Assembly: GCA_964419055.1 (NCBI GenBank)
Contig: CAYQNU010000002.1
Span: forward strand, 62,001-126,000
DNA: 64,000 nucleotides
Reading direction: 5' to 3'
Origin: CAYQNU01 sp964419055
Lineage (GTDB): Bacteria > Bacteroidota > Bacteroidia > Flavobacteriales_D > Parvicellaceae
Part shown: in pieces, positions 34,720 to 46,600 of the stretch
Position numbering within the stretch: position 1 is the first letter of the stretch
How the letters are laid out: each line of letters starts with the position of its first letter
Notes under the pieces: generated by a model
The model's database searches: none
The model's input: only the letters and a program-made list of their open reading frames with translations
What the model was told of the DNA's origin: nothing
Program-made: the position numbers and the translations under genes

Positions 34720-37194
34720 CTACAACGGATCCACATCAATTTTAACTCTAGAGGATTTAAAAACCACTTGTTGCATTAATTCATTTAGGGTCGTTTTTAT
34801 AAACTCTTTAATTTTTTTAGGTGAAGCTTCACGTTCAAATTTAACCGTGATTATTTTTTGATACATATTGTTTACTCTTTTCACCGAAGGGTATTCAGGT
34901 CCTAAAATACGATTACCTAATTTTACCGATAATGCTTTAGCCAACACATCAGCAGCTTGATCAGTGTAGGGTTGTTCTTTGTGTTTTATAGTGATTCGAA
35001 TAATTCTGTAAAACGGAGGGTATAAATAATTTTTACGTTCATACAATTCCTGTTTGTACATTCCCTCATAGTCATTGTGCATTACTTTTTGAATGATCCA
35101 ATGATTGGGTTCATATGTTTGTAAAATTACTTTTCCCCGTTTATGTTTTCTTCCTGCTCTTCCGCTTACTTGCATCAGCAATTGAAAGGCCCTTTCAAAA
35201 GCTCTAAAATCGGGATAAAACAATAAATCATCGGCATTCAAAACACCTACTAATGAAACATTATCAAAATCTAACCCTTTGGTTACCATTTGTGTACCAA
35301 CAAGAATATCAATTTTTCGTTGTTCAAAATCATCTATAATATGTTGATAGGCATATTTTGAACGGGTAGTGTCCAAATCCATGCGTTGCACTTTTATCTT
35401 TTCACCCAAGTGCAAAGCAATCTCCTCCTCTATCCTTTCTGTACCAATACCAACCATTTTGAGTTCATTTGAACCACAAGCGGGACAGCTAACAGGTGGT
35501 TTTTGATTGTATCCACAGTAATGGCACGTCAATAAATGTCCGAATTTATGATAGGTCAAACTCACATCACAACGCGTGCATTCGGGATGCCAATTGCATT
35601 GTTGACACACCCAACGAGGGGCATACCCTCTCCTATTTTGAAACAAAATTACTTGTTCGCCATTAGCCAACGCTTGTTTGATTTCTAGAACTAAAAATTC
35701 AGAAAAAATGCCAAACATTTTCTTTTGTTTGGTGGCTTCTTTCAAATCAGCGCATTGAATTTCGGGCATTTGAATCCCTCCAAAACGTTCTTTAGCTTCT
35801 ACATATCCAATATGACCTTGTTCTGCACTGTAGCGCGTTTCTATAGCGGGAGTTGCCGAACCTAACAACAATTTTGCTCCAAAACTTTTGGCCAACACAT
35901 ACGCAGCATCTCGGGCATTGTAACGAGGAGACGGATCATGTTGCTTAAAAGAAGTTTCGTGTTCTTCATCAACTATGATTAATCCCAGTGATTTAAAAGG
36001 TAAAAACACCGCGCTTCTAGCACCTAATATGATATCGTATTTGTTGAATTTAGCACTGAGCACATCGTTCCAAATCTCCACCCGTTCGTTGGGTGAAAAA
36101 CGAGAATGATAGATGCCAATTTTGGCTCCAAAATATTTTCTTAGTCGATTGATGATTTGAGTAGTAAGCGCAATTTCGGGTAATAAATACAGTACTTTTT
36201 CGCCTTTTGCTATTACTTTTTTAATCAATTCTACATACACTTCGGTTTTTCCACTTCCCGTTACCCCGTGCAAAAGGCACACGTCTTTTTTAGTGAAATT
36301 TTCTTCTATTTCTTCAAGCACTTTAACTTGAAAATCGGCTAATTTTTTGGTGTTTTGCAATTCATAATCACCACTTTTTAGTCTTCCCACTTCAACAGAT
36401 TCCTCTATGAGCACACCTTTTTCAATCAACGATGCTAAAACTCCGGGTGAGCAATTTGCTTTTTCAATTAAATCAGCTTTTTTGACCGATTCAGTTACTT
36501 GAAAATGATTACTCATTTGAAGAAACAACATCAATACATCTTGTTGTTTAACAGAGCGTGAAAGAGAAGAAAATACCGATTCAATTTGTTCTTCGGTTTG
36601 AATGGAAGGATGTAAAAGAATGTATTTTTCCAATTTAGGTTTAAACACTTCTTTGATTTCTTCCTCCACTACCACGAATCCTTTATCAATCAATCTTTTG
36701 ATGATGGGATACACGGTTTTTTTATCGATAATTTGCCCTATTTCACTCAAATCCAACACACCTCTTAATTCTAAGGCATCAATAATTAATATTTCGGTAT
36801 CGTCCAATTTTCGCGTGTCTTCGGGCATGTGTTCGTTGAGCAACACTTTAGTCTCGCTGGCCAATTTGAAACTACCAGGAAGTGCAGCCGCCATTACATC
36901 TCCAATATTGGCTAAATAATATTCAGCCATCCATTCCCAAAATTTGAGTTGATTTTCGGTAACAATGGGATGTTCATCTAAAATGAAATCGAGATACTTT
37001 GTGGTGTAACTCGGTATGGATTCGTGAATAACACGAACAATGGCCGTAACTAATTTAGATTTACCAAAAGGAACAATTACGCGTTGCCCAACTCTAATAA
37101 AATCATTGAGTTCGAAAGGCACTCGGTAAGTGTACAGATTGGGCACACTAACCGGTAAAATAACATCAATAAAAAGGGTTTTTCTGTCCAACAT
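34720..37194 (-). CDS. priA: Primosomal replication protein N' (PriA helicase)
   Basis: This 824-residue superfamily 2 helicase restarts stalled replication forks. The N-terminal 3'-DNA-binding domain (FIDVILPVSVPNLYTYRVP) leads to Walker A GVTGSGKT (310-317) and DEEH (409-412). A cysteine-rich zinc cluster follows, with paired Cys motifs between VCQQCNWHPECTRC and CPACGS. Helicase motif VI lies in LLMQVSGRAGRKHKRG. The protein is longer than E. coli PriA, as expected in this phylum. It starts 19 bp after the HD hydrolase gene. Confidence 0.96.
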   Translation of the reverse strand: MLDRKTLFIDVILPVSVPNLYTYRVPFELNDFIRVGQRVIVPFGKSKLVTAIVRVIHESIPSYTTKYLDFILDEHPIVTENQLKFWEWMAEYYLANIGDVMAAALPGSFKLASETKVLLNEHMPEDTRKLDDTEILIIDALELRGVLDLSEIGQIIDKKTVYPIIKRLIDKGFVVVEEEIKEVFKPKLEKYILLHPSIQTEEQIESVFSSLSRSVKQQDVLMLFLQMSNHFQVTESVKKADLIEKANCSPGVLASLIEKGVLIEESVEVGRLKSGDYELQNTKKLADFQVKVLEEIEENFTKKDVCLLHGVTGSGKTEVYVELIKKVIAKGEKVLYLLPEIALTTQIINRLRKYFGAKIGIYHSRFSPNERVEIWNDVLSAKFNKYDIILGARSAVFLPFKSLGLIIVDEEHETSFKQHDPSPRYNARDAAYVLAKSFGAKLLLGSATPAIETRYSAEQGHIGYVEAKERFGGIQMPEIQCADLKEATKQKKMFGIFSEFLVLEIKQALANGEQVILFQNRRGYAPRWVCQQCNWHPECTRCDVSLTYHKFGHLLTCHYCGYNQKPPVSCPACGSNELKMVGIGTERIEEEIALHLGEKIKVQRMDLDTTRSKYAYQHIIDDFEQRKIDILVGTQMVTKGLDFDNVSLVGVLNADDLLFYPDFRAFERAFQLLMQVSGRAGRKHKRGKVILQTYEPNHWIIQKVMHNDYEGMYKQELYERKNYLYPPFYRIIRITIKHKEQPYTDQAADVLAKALSVKLGNRILGPEYPSVKRVNNMYQKIITVKFEREASPKKIKEFIKTTLNELMQQVVFKSSRVKIDVDPL

Positions 37195-37213
37195 TGGTGA
37201 TTAATTTCAAGTA

Positions 37214-37861
37214 CTACACGACTTCCCATTCATGGTAAAATTGTTTTAAAAAAGTCTCCATAAATTGATGGCGTTCTTCAGCCATTACTTTTCCCGTCAC
37301 GGTTTGCATTCTGCCTTTAAGTAACAATAATTTCTCATAAAAATGATTAATCGTATGACCTTTGTCTGATTTATACGCTTCAAAATCGGCATGCATTTTA
37401 GGTGCAACATTCGGGTCATAAATCATACGATTTCGATTGCCTCCAAAGGCAAATGCTCTAGCTATTCCAATAGCTCCAATAGCATCTAAACGATCAGCAT
37501 CTTGAACGCATTTAGCTTCAATAGATGTGGGATTAGTTGCTACTTCTGCTCCTTTGAAAGAAACCTCACTAACAATTCCAATAATTTCATCAATAAAATC
37601 ATTGGAAACCTTATATTTCTTAAGCATTTTGGTAATCATTTTTTCGGAAGCATCTTTCTCATAGTGAAACTTATGATCACCCACATCATGCAACAAAGCT
37701 GCTATTTGAACTATTTCTACTTCAGCACCCTCTTGTTCAGCTATATAAATAGCGTTGTGCATGACTCTATGAATATGCCACCAATCATGCCCGGTTCCTT
37801 CGCCTTCAAACAGCTCTTGTACATCATTACTCAGAGCATTTATTAAATCTTCTATATCCAT
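37214..37861 (-). CDS. HD domain phosphohydrolase
   Basis: This 215-residue protein has the metal-binding layout of HD hydrolases: His in TGHDWWHIHRVMHNA, HD in ALLHDVGDHKFH and Asp in CVQDADRLDAIGA. It resembles YedJ-type enzymes acting on nucleotides or phosphate esters; the substrate is unknown. Its ATG overlaps the stop codon of the preceding gene by one base (TAATG), indicating translational coupling. Confidence 0.87.
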   Translation of the reverse strand: MDIEDLINALSNDVQELFEGEGTGHDWWHIHRVMHNAIYIAEQEGAEVEIVQIAALLHDVGDHKFHYEKDASEKMITKMLKKYKVSNDFIDEIIGIVSEVSFKGAEVATNPTSIEAKCVQDADRLDAIGAIGIARAFAFGGNRNRMIYDPNVAPKMHADFEAYKSDKGHTINHFYEKLLLLKGRMQTVTGKVMAEERHQFMETFLKQFYHEWEVV

Positions 37862-38778
37862 TATTTCCCAAAAACAGGTTCTGTTATAATCAACACTACA
37901 TTTTTTGTAGCTTCTTCAATGCCAATTGTAATGGTAGAATTTTTAGCGGTATCACTAAATTTTGCGCCAACAAATTCAAAAACATATTTGTTTTTATTTA
38001 AATAAAACGCATCCATCTGATTATTCTTTTTGAAGTCAGTTGGTATATTTTTGACAATTAACGCCATTATTTCACTCAATACTTTTTCTGCTAATTGTTG
38101 ATCGCCATTACATTCAAATGAAGTCTGATAATACAATGTATTGTTTTGGTCCAATTGAATAATGGGCTTACTTCCTGAATTAAAAACGATTGTTGAACTA
38201 CTTTTCTTTTGAATACCTGATATTTCACCGGACCGTATACTTTTAAATCCATTTTTTTTGCTATCTTCAAAAACGGATTTAAAATTTGCTTCAAAATCTT
38301 TTAACAAATTAGTGATGAACATTAATCGTGCTACCTGCTTTTCTCCTTCTTCTTTAATTCGTTTTTTTTCTTCTGCAATACGTTCATCTTCAATAATTTT
38401 ATTCAATCGATCTACCCATTCCTTTTGAGCTGTTTCAGACCATTTAGGTATGTATTCTTTTTTGATGACGCTTTTAACTTTTAATAAATACTGGGCTAAT
38501 TCTACTTCAGTTTTAGCATCGGAATTACCCATCGAAAAATCAGTCACTTGAGCAAATAAATCACTAAATTGATTAAATAATGTATTCAATTCGGCCACTG
38601 TTTTGGAGGAATTACACTTTTGCTCCCAATTCTTTTTGGTTGTTTTAATCCATTTTTTAGAAAAGTCTTTTTGATACACTTGCTGTTGAAGCTCCAATAA
38701 ATTTTGTTGCAATAATGAGAATTGTGCTTTTGCAATTTGAACAGAAAAAACTAAAAGTAGTACAAATAACCCTTTCAT
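37861..38778 (-). CDS. Secreted coiled-coil protein, hypothetical
   Basis: This 305-residue protein has a signal peptide (MKGLFVLLLVFSVQIAKAQ) and a helical, charge-rich middle with coiled-coil character (IIEDERIAEEKKRIKEEGEK, about residues 128-147). The C-terminal part is alpha/beta. I recognise no family. It is coupled to the downstream HD hydrolase by a stop-start overlap and precedes priA in the same unit. Confidence 0.72.
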   Translation of the reverse strand: MKGLFVLLLVFSVQIAKAQFSLLQQNLLELQQQVYQKDFSKKWIKTTKKNWEQKCNSSKTVAELNTLFNQFSDLFAQVTDFSMGNSDAKTEVELAQYLLKVKSVIKKEYIPKWSETAQKEWVDRLNKIIEDERIAEEKKRIKEEGEKQVARLMFITNLLKDFEANFKSVFEDSKKNGFKSIRSGEISGIQKKSSSTIVFNSGSKPIIQLDQNNTLYYQTSFECNGDQQLAEKVLSEIMALIVKNIPTDFKKNNQMDAFYLNKNKYVFEFVGAKFSDTAKNSTITIGIEEATKNVVLIITEPVFGK

Positions 38779-38893
38779 AATAAATGTAATTTTTTATTGA
38801 GTGTGTAAAAATAGCTAATTTGAATGATTTTTTAATTTTTAATTGAAAGATTGAACAGTTTTTACGAATTTCGCATTTTTCAATACAACAACT

Positions 38894-39790
38894 ATGTCAA
38901 AAGCATTGGTCATTTCTGGAGGAGGAAGCAAAGGAGCTTTTGCAGGTGGCGTTGCCGAATACCTAATTAAGGATTGCCAACAGAATTATGATTTATTTGT
39001 GGGAAGTAGTACGGGTAGTTTATTATTGAGCCATTTGGCATTAGGGAAAATTGAAGAAATTAAAGAAATAGTTTGCACTACTGAGCAAAAAGATATTTTT
39101 TGGATAAATCCTTTTCGAATTAAAGAGTTAGGTAATGACAAATTTAAAGTGAGTGTTAATCATTGGAACACTCTAAAATCCTTCCTGTTGAAAAGACAAT
39201 CATTTGGTGATAGTAAAAATTTGAAAAAGATGATTGCTAAAAATTTAAGTGAGGAAGATTACAGTGCGCTTTTAAAAATGAATAAACAAGTTGTTGTTTC
39301 GGTATCTAATCTTACTAAATTCAGAACAGAATTCAAATCAAATTGTGATTATTCACATGCTGATTTTATCGATTGGATTTGGGCTTCGGCAAACTACGTT
39401 CCTTTTATGAGTGTTTTGAACAAATATGGAAACGAATATGCTGACGGAGGTTTTGGAAGTCATACTCCTATTCAAGCAGCCATTGACTTAGGTGCTACCG
39501 AAATTGATGTCATTATTTTAGAACCTGAGGTGATTACCCGAGATTTCGAACCTACCGCTAATCCTTTTGGTTCGTTAATGAGGGTTTTTGGGTTTATGAC
39601 TGAACAAATTTATTACAATGATTTGATGATTGGGACGTTGCATTCTAATGCAAAAAAAGTAACGGTTAGGTATTTTCATACTCCCTATTTACTTACTGAT
39701 TTCCCGTTTGTATTCAAACCATCTTTATTATCAAAATGGTGGCAAGAAGGGTATGATTTTGCTCAAAATAAAATAAAAACACAAAAATAG
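38894..39790 (+). CDS. Patatin-like phospholipase
   Basis: This 298-residue protein has the full patatin set: oxyanion loop GGGSKGAFAGG (9-19), nucleophile Ser39 in the GSSTG elbow and Asp184 in YADGGFGSHTP. Such enzymes release fatty acids from phospholipids. There is no signal peptide or barrel domain, so it is probably cytosolic. The DUF481 gene follows after 8 bp and may share its promoter. Confidence 0.92.
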   Translation: MSKALVISGGGSKGAFAGGVAEYLIKDCQQNYDLFVGSSTGSLLLSHLALGKIEEIKEIVCTTEQKDIFWINPFRIKELGNDKFKVSVNHWNTLKSFLLKRQSFGDSKNLKKMIAKNLSEEDYSALLKMNKQVVVSVSNLTKFRTEFKSNCDYSHADFIDWIWASANYVPFMSVLNKYGNEYADGGFGSHTPIQAAIDLGATEIDVIILEPEVITRDFEPTANPFGSLMRVFGFMTEQIYYNDLMIGTLHSNAKKVTVRYFHTPYLLTDFPFVFKPSLLSKWWQEGYDFAQNKIKTQK

Positions 39791-39798
39791 ATTTATTT

Positions 39799-40551
39799 AT
39801 GATTCGCTTATTTGGAGCATTTTTCAGTATATTTTTTGTCTCAGTATATTATGGCCAAATCATAAATATAGAAGATAAACGTTTAGGTATAGAAGAAGAA
39901 GGTTGGAAAGGAAATATTGATTTAAATATGAGATTTACCCAAAACGGAACTTCAGTTTGGCAAATAAATAATAGAATTGGTGTTCAACACAAAAAAAACA
40001 AAAACACACACCTCATTTTAGGTGACATGAATCTACTAAGGTCCAACAACAGTGATTTAATTAACTTTGGTTATGCTCATTATCGATACAGTCGATTATT
40101 ACAATCCAAACCTGATATTCATTTGGAAGGATTTTCACAAGTTCAATACAATACGGTACAGAAAATTAAACTTAGAACCATTGCTGGGGGCGGTTTGAAA
40201 ATAAAAATATTGGGTAACGATACCATAAATTTAAGTGTTGGTTGGTCATTTTTTTACGAGTATGAAGAAGTTACAACGCCAGAGTACAGTAGTTTGGTTA
40301 GAAACTCGAATTTTGCGGTCTTCAATTGGGCGATTTCAAAAACGTGGGATTTTAAAACCATTATTTACTATCAGCCTTTTATTGGGGACTTTCGAGATTT
40401 TCGAGTTTCCAATGAAACCAGCATTTCTCATCGGTTTAATCAACATTTTTCTATTATTGGGCATATTTCATTTCTATATGATTCTAGCCCCCCCATTGAA
40501 GTGCCTTTAAACATTTTCAATTCTTCGTTATCTTTACGATATAAATTCTAA
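39799..40551 (+). CDS. DUF481 family outer membrane protein
   Basis: This 250-residue protein has a signal peptide (MIRLFGAFFSIFFVSVYYGQ) followed by GWKGNIDLNMRFTQNGTSVW and repeated amphipathic strands ending in LSLRYKF, as in DUF481 barrels. Its function is unknown. It lies 8 bp after the patatin gene. Confidence 0.82.
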   Translation: MIRLFGAFFSIFFVSVYYGQIINIEDKRLGIEEEGWKGNIDLNMRFTQNGTSVWQINNRIGVQHKKNKNTHLILGDMNLLRSNNSDLINFGYAHYRYSRLLQSKPDIHLEGFSQVQYNTVQKIKLRTIAGGGLKIKILGNDTINLSVGWSFFYEYEEVTTPEYSSLVRNSNFAVFNWAISKTWDFKTIIYYQPFIGDFRDFRVSNETSISHRFNQHFSIIGHISFLYDSSPPIEVPLNIFNSSLSLRYKF

Positions 40552-40593
40552 TCCAGTATTTTTGTAATTTAATCAAATTCAGTATTAAACAAT

Positions 40594-40624
40594 ATTGAAT
40601 TTATAGTTTTAATTTATACATTTG
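40594..40624 (+). promoter_or_regulatory. Promoter of the giant surface protein (ATTG-N19-TACATTTG)
   Basis: A -33-like ATTG (40594-40597), 19 bases, then TACATTTG (40617-40624), a full -7 match. The ATG follows 43 bp later at 40668. Confidence 0.6.
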
Positions 40625-40667
40625 TGGCTTAAACCATTTTGCATAATACTATACTTACATTTTTTTT

Positions 40668-43600
40668 ATGAATACACTTTCTACCCTAAAGACTTTATTT
40701 ATCCTATTTGGAGTGTTCTTGACTTTTCAATTTCAGTCACAAGTCACCTACACTTGGAATGGAACCACATCTAATGATTGGAGTGTTGGAAGCAATTGGA
40801 CACCACTGGGTCCTCCAACAAATGTGGACCACGCAATTATTGTAGCCGCTCCCAATGTGCCTACATTAGTGGCAAATACACCTATTACAAATATAACTAT
40901 GACCAGTGGTTCATTAGATTTAGGTGGATTTACTTTAACCACAACTGGCAATCAAACTTTTACAGCTGGTACCGTTTCTAATGGTACTATTTCGAGTATA
41001 TCTGCTGGAACATCAATATTTACAAACACTACATTTGCAGCCAATGCCACTGTAAATCTTAGTTCAAATGCCATTACCATTAATGGAGGTACTTTTAATG
41101 GTGCAACATCGTTAACTGTAACAGGAACGGGAAATACAACGGGAACAGGGAATGCTACATTTAACGGAACTACTAATTTATCCAATTCGGGTACAGGATT
41201 TTTTAGAACGAATGGTAACATGACTTTTAACGGAACAACTAATTTCACAGTGAGTGGTTCTGGAGATATGCTTTTTGAATTAACAACCGGTAGCACGTAC
41301 AATGGTCCACTAACCTTAACATTGGCTTCAACGGCAACAGCACAAATAAGAATGGGCTATTTAGGAACTACCAATTATAACAATACCATAACTTTTAATA
41401 ACCAAAGTAACACTAATATACGTTTTGGTGAGCAAGCAGCTTCAGTTAATAATTTAAATGCAGGTAACACTCTTCAAATGGGTACAGTGAGTTCGGGAGC
41501 AATAATTTTCAATCGTTTTACCCAAATTGGCGCAACACCTCAAAGTTTAACAACTACTGGTACTGCACTTGTCCAAATTACAAATTCAACCTTCAATGGT
41601 ACCATAAATTTATCTTCACCTCAAATTGTAATAGGAACATCTACCTTTATGGATGATGTTGTTTTAACTAAAACATCTGGTGTATCAACAAATAATTGTA
41701 CAGGTAATAATGTATTTAACGGTACAACAACTATCAACTATACTTCAACAACGGGTACAGGTTATTTTGGATTTGGATTAGGTGGTCCTGACACTTTTAA
41801 TGATGATGTTTTTATAAACAACAACAGTTTAGATAGAATTATAATGTGTCATAATTCCATTGGAAATCAATTCAATGGAAATGTAAGTGTTTCTCAAATC
41901 GGTTCATCAGTTGGAATAGGATTAACTTGGGGGCCCGGTACGGCTTCTATTGCATCAACTAAAAACATTTCCGTTGGAGGATTGGGATATTCAGTGGGAT
42001 ATTTATATACACAAAATGTAACTCAATTAGGAAGTGCTCCAATAAACCTTACCTTGACAGGTACTGGCAATATTTATTTAGGCCCTAACGCTACCTTTGG
42101 TGGTGATTTTTCTGTAACAGCTCCAAACATTTATGCAAGAGGTGCAACCTACAACGGTGATGTAATTTTTACGAAAACAGGGGCTGGAGATGATCATAAT
42201 AATGGTCAATTGAACATATTTAATGGAACGGTTGAAATAAGACAACAAAGTACCGGTTATTTTATGTTGGGTTACAACTCAAATGATCAATTTATGGAAG
42301 ATATTACGGTATCTTCTACTAATACAGGTGGTATCAATTTGGGTTGGGTTAATGGGACTGGAACCCCAACTTTGGCTGCTGGAAAAACAATTTTAGTTGG
42401 AGCTGCTGGCTACTCTTTGGGACAATTAAGATTGGGTAGTTTTACTCAATTAGGAAATGCCGCAATAACATTAAATATGAACGGGGCCAATTTTGTTGTA
42501 GATAATTTACCTGCTCCAACCAATATTGGAGGAGACTTAACAGTTGTAGCGAGTAATATAACTTTAGAAGGCGGTATCTTTAATGGTGTGACAACTCTAA
42601 CAAAAACGGGTACTGGGAATAACACTAATGGTAGTCAACAAAATATTTTCAATGATGATTTATTCATTAATCTTCAAGGAACTGGAAACTTTACATTGGG
42701 AGAAAATTCTAATGATCTATTCTTCGGCAACATTACTGTAAGCAATACAAATACGGGTATAATAAGTTTAGGTGCGGGTACAGGAACACCAACTTTGTCT
42801 GCGGGAAACACAATCATTTTAGGAGGTGCAGGTTTTAATACTGGTTCACTATACTTAATCGGCTTTACTCAGTTAGGTAATGTGCCGATGAATTTAACTT
42901 TAGGAAATACAACACGTTTAGATTACAGAAACAGTACAATTGGAGGAGATTTAACTTCAACTAGTGGTCGATTATTTTTTCAAGGAACTACTTTTAATGG
43001 AACAGTGAATATTGAAAAAACAGGTGCTAGTGATGATCAATCTGCTGGAGGAAATACATTTAATGAAATTACAGAAATCGAAAATAGTGGAACCGGATAT
43101 CTTTTAACTGCTAATGGAAATCCCGATATTTATAATGATAATTTAACATTAATAAACAGTGGTACTTATACCATTTATTTTGGATACAATTCTGTTGGAA
43201 ACATCATAAATGGAGATTTTACTATTCAAAATACAGGAAGCTCTCAACAAATGAGAATTTTGGATAATGCTTCTACATTAACCGTTACAGGAAATACAAC
43301 TCTATTGAATTCTTCCAATAGCGGTAATACACAAATTTATTATCCATTAAATGGTGTATTAACTCAAGTAGGTGATGTAACAGGCAATAATACAACCACT
43401 GGAAATGTTGGTCAAATTATTATCTCAAATAGCGCAGGTGCCGAATTAAACCTTACGGGAAATCTTACTTTAAATAATACTTCTTCATCTGCTAATAGCT
43501 CCAATTTTATAGGCGCTTCAGGAAATGTAACTATCAGTGGTAATTTAAATTTTCTAAATAATTCAACTGGATTAGTTTCGAATTTTTATGTTGCAAATGG

Positions 43601-46600
43601 AGCAACATCAACAGTAACAATTGGTGGAACGAGTTTGATTACTAATAACGGAGCTGGCACAACCAAAAGTGGCTATATTGGGAACGATGGTGATTGCATT
43701 TTCAACGGTGATTTAACTATTGAAAATAATGCCAGTTCTACCAGTAGTTTCATTAGAAGTAATTATAATGCTACGAGCAACAACCAATTTAATGGTAACA
43801 TAATTGTTACCAATTCTGATGCTGCTGGTCAAGGGATTCGATTCGGAGAAAATAATGGTTCAGCTACATTGGCAGCAACTAAAACCATTACTATTGGTGC
43901 AGGTGGCTTTATAGCAGGTAATTTAACTTTCAGAAATTTCACTCAAGTGGGCCCAACACCTCAAACACTTTTGACAACTGGAACTACCTATTTCGAAAAT
44001 CATAATTCAAATTGGGGTGGTGACGTTCAATTTTCAGGTGCACGAATGTTTACGAGAGGTACCACTTATAGTGGAACATCCTATTTGGAAAAATATGGTG
44101 CATCGGATGACGCCTCAGTTGGTGGTAATACATTCATAGGTAATTGTGAATTACGAAATACTGGCAGTCGTTATTTCCTAATGGGCAATGGAGTTGCTGA
44201 TACTTGGGGAGGTGATTTGGTTATGAATAATATGGGAACATATAGAATGTACTTAGCTCATAATTCAGCAGGAAATAGTATTGCAGGTAATTTAACATTA
44301 AATAATACCGGTACAGGAACAGACAATGATAATTATTTCATGGCTTCTGCAAGTGCATCACTTTCAATTGGTGGAAATCTTACTTTAAATAATACTTCTT
44401 CTGCTACCACAAATTCAAATATTTATTTTTCAGATGGAAATCTTAGTTCTGCAACCGTTGGTGGTGATGTGGTTATTAATAACAATACAACATCAGCCCA
44501 AGGTTTGGTGTACCTTGGTAACAATGGTTCGGTAGCTGTAACCGGTGACCTTACATCTGATAATATAGGTACTTCAACAAACGGACAAGTTCTTATTTCT
44601 AATGGTGCAAATAGTGTTGTAACCATTGGAGGAGTTGCTATTATTACTAATGCAGGTGCAGCAACGACTCGAAGAACTTATTTAGGCAACAACGGTGATA
44701 TTACTTTTATGGGTGATTTAACGATAAACAATACATCATCCGCAACAAATTCAGAAGTCTATTGCAATAATGGTGCATCGAGTGTAGGGGCGTACAATGG
44801 GAATATTATAGTTTCTAATTCAGACGCATCTGGGGATGGAGTACGATTTGGAGAAGCTACTGGAACAGGCACATTGGCTGCAACAAGAACTATAACAATT
44901 GGTGCTGGAGGATTTGTTTCTGGTCTTCTCTATTTTAGAAATTTTACTCAAGTTGGACCTACTGCACAAACACTTATAACTACAGGTACAACACATTTCG
45001 AAAACTTTAACTCCAATTGGGGTGGAAATGTTGTTTTTACGGGTGCAAGAATGTATACTAGAGGAACAACTTACAACGGAACATCTTATCTGGAAAAATA
45101 TGGTGCAAATGATGATGCATCAGCCGGTGGTAATAATTTTATTGGAGATTGTGAATTAAGAAATTCAGGCAGTCGTTATTTTCTAATGGGTAATGGAACA
45201 GCCGATACTTGGGGAGGAAATTTGATAATGAACAACATGGGGACTCATTGGATGTATTTGGCTCACAATAGTGCGGGTAATACTATTGCTGGAAACTTAA
45301 CCATTAACAATACAGCAATAGGAAACGATAGTAGAATTTATTTAATTAATACCGCAGCATCTACATTAAATGTGGGTGGTAATTTAACTATTTCTAATAA
45401 TGCATCTTCGACCACAACAGCCAACATATACTATGGAGACGCAGGAAATGGAACAATTGGCGGAGATGTGTCACTTTCAAATAATTCGAGTGCTGTAGGA
45501 AGTGTTATCTATTTAGGAAATAGTGGTGGTATTGATGTTACAGGTGATGTGACGGCCAACAATATAAGTACAGGAACAAATTCCACTATATATCTAGCAA
45601 ATGGTGGAACAGGAACATCAACTTATGGAGGTAATGTTATTATTAATAACAATGCATCTGGTACAACTGGAGAAATATATCTTGCAAATGGTGCTTCACG
45701 AGCAGTAACTATAAATGGAACAACGGATGTAACTAATTCAGGCGGTTCAACTACTCGAAGAGTATATTTGGGCGCTGGTGGAGATGTCACATTTAATAAC
45801 ACCCTTACCATCAATAATAGTGCATCGGCAACGAATTCTGAGGTTTATTGTAATAATGCTGCAACCAGTCAAAACCTTTATCAAGAAAATATTATTTTGA
45901 CAAATAGTAATGCCTCCGGTGACGGTGTTTTATTCGGTAACAGCGGTGGAGCTGGTACATTAGCGGCTACTAAGACGGTAACTATAGGCGGAGCTGGTTT
46001 TGTGGCTGGTTTCTTATATTTTAGAAATTTCACACAAGTTGGTGCTACAGCTCAAACATTGCATCCTACTGGAACAACTCACTTTGAAAATTATAATTCA
46101 AACTGGGGAGGAGATGTAAGTTTTAAGGGTGCTCGAATGTTTACTAGAGGAACAACTTATCAAGGCACGTCCTATTTAGAAAAATTTGGAGCAAGCAATG
46201 ATGCTTCTGTTGGAGGAAATACTTTTCAAGGTGTTTGTGAATTGAGAAATACAGGAAGTGCCTATTTTCTAATGGGTAATGGAGTAGCTGACTCTTGGAC
46301 TTCAGATTTAGTTATGAATAATATGGGTACGAATCTTATGTATTTAGCTTATGCCAGTGCAGGTAATACAATTGGAGGTAATTTAACGGTAAATAATACT
46401 GGAAATGGAGCGGATAATAGCATCTATTTTACCAATACTGTAGCTGCCTCTTTATCTGTAACGGGTAATGTAAGCCTAAATAATTTAGTTACTGGAACCA
46501 GTTCTAACATAGGATTTCCAGAAACTGGCATGGCAACAGTTCATGGCACTTTAACAGGAGTGAACAATGGAAGTGGAGCAAATTCTCAAATTTTATTGGC

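Noticed and set aside
40748..45814. Several minus-strand open frames (for example 40952-41302, 44423-44626, 45623-45814) inside the giant gene
   Set aside because: They mirror the repetitive Gly/Asn/Thr codons of the surface protein and have no start context or family.
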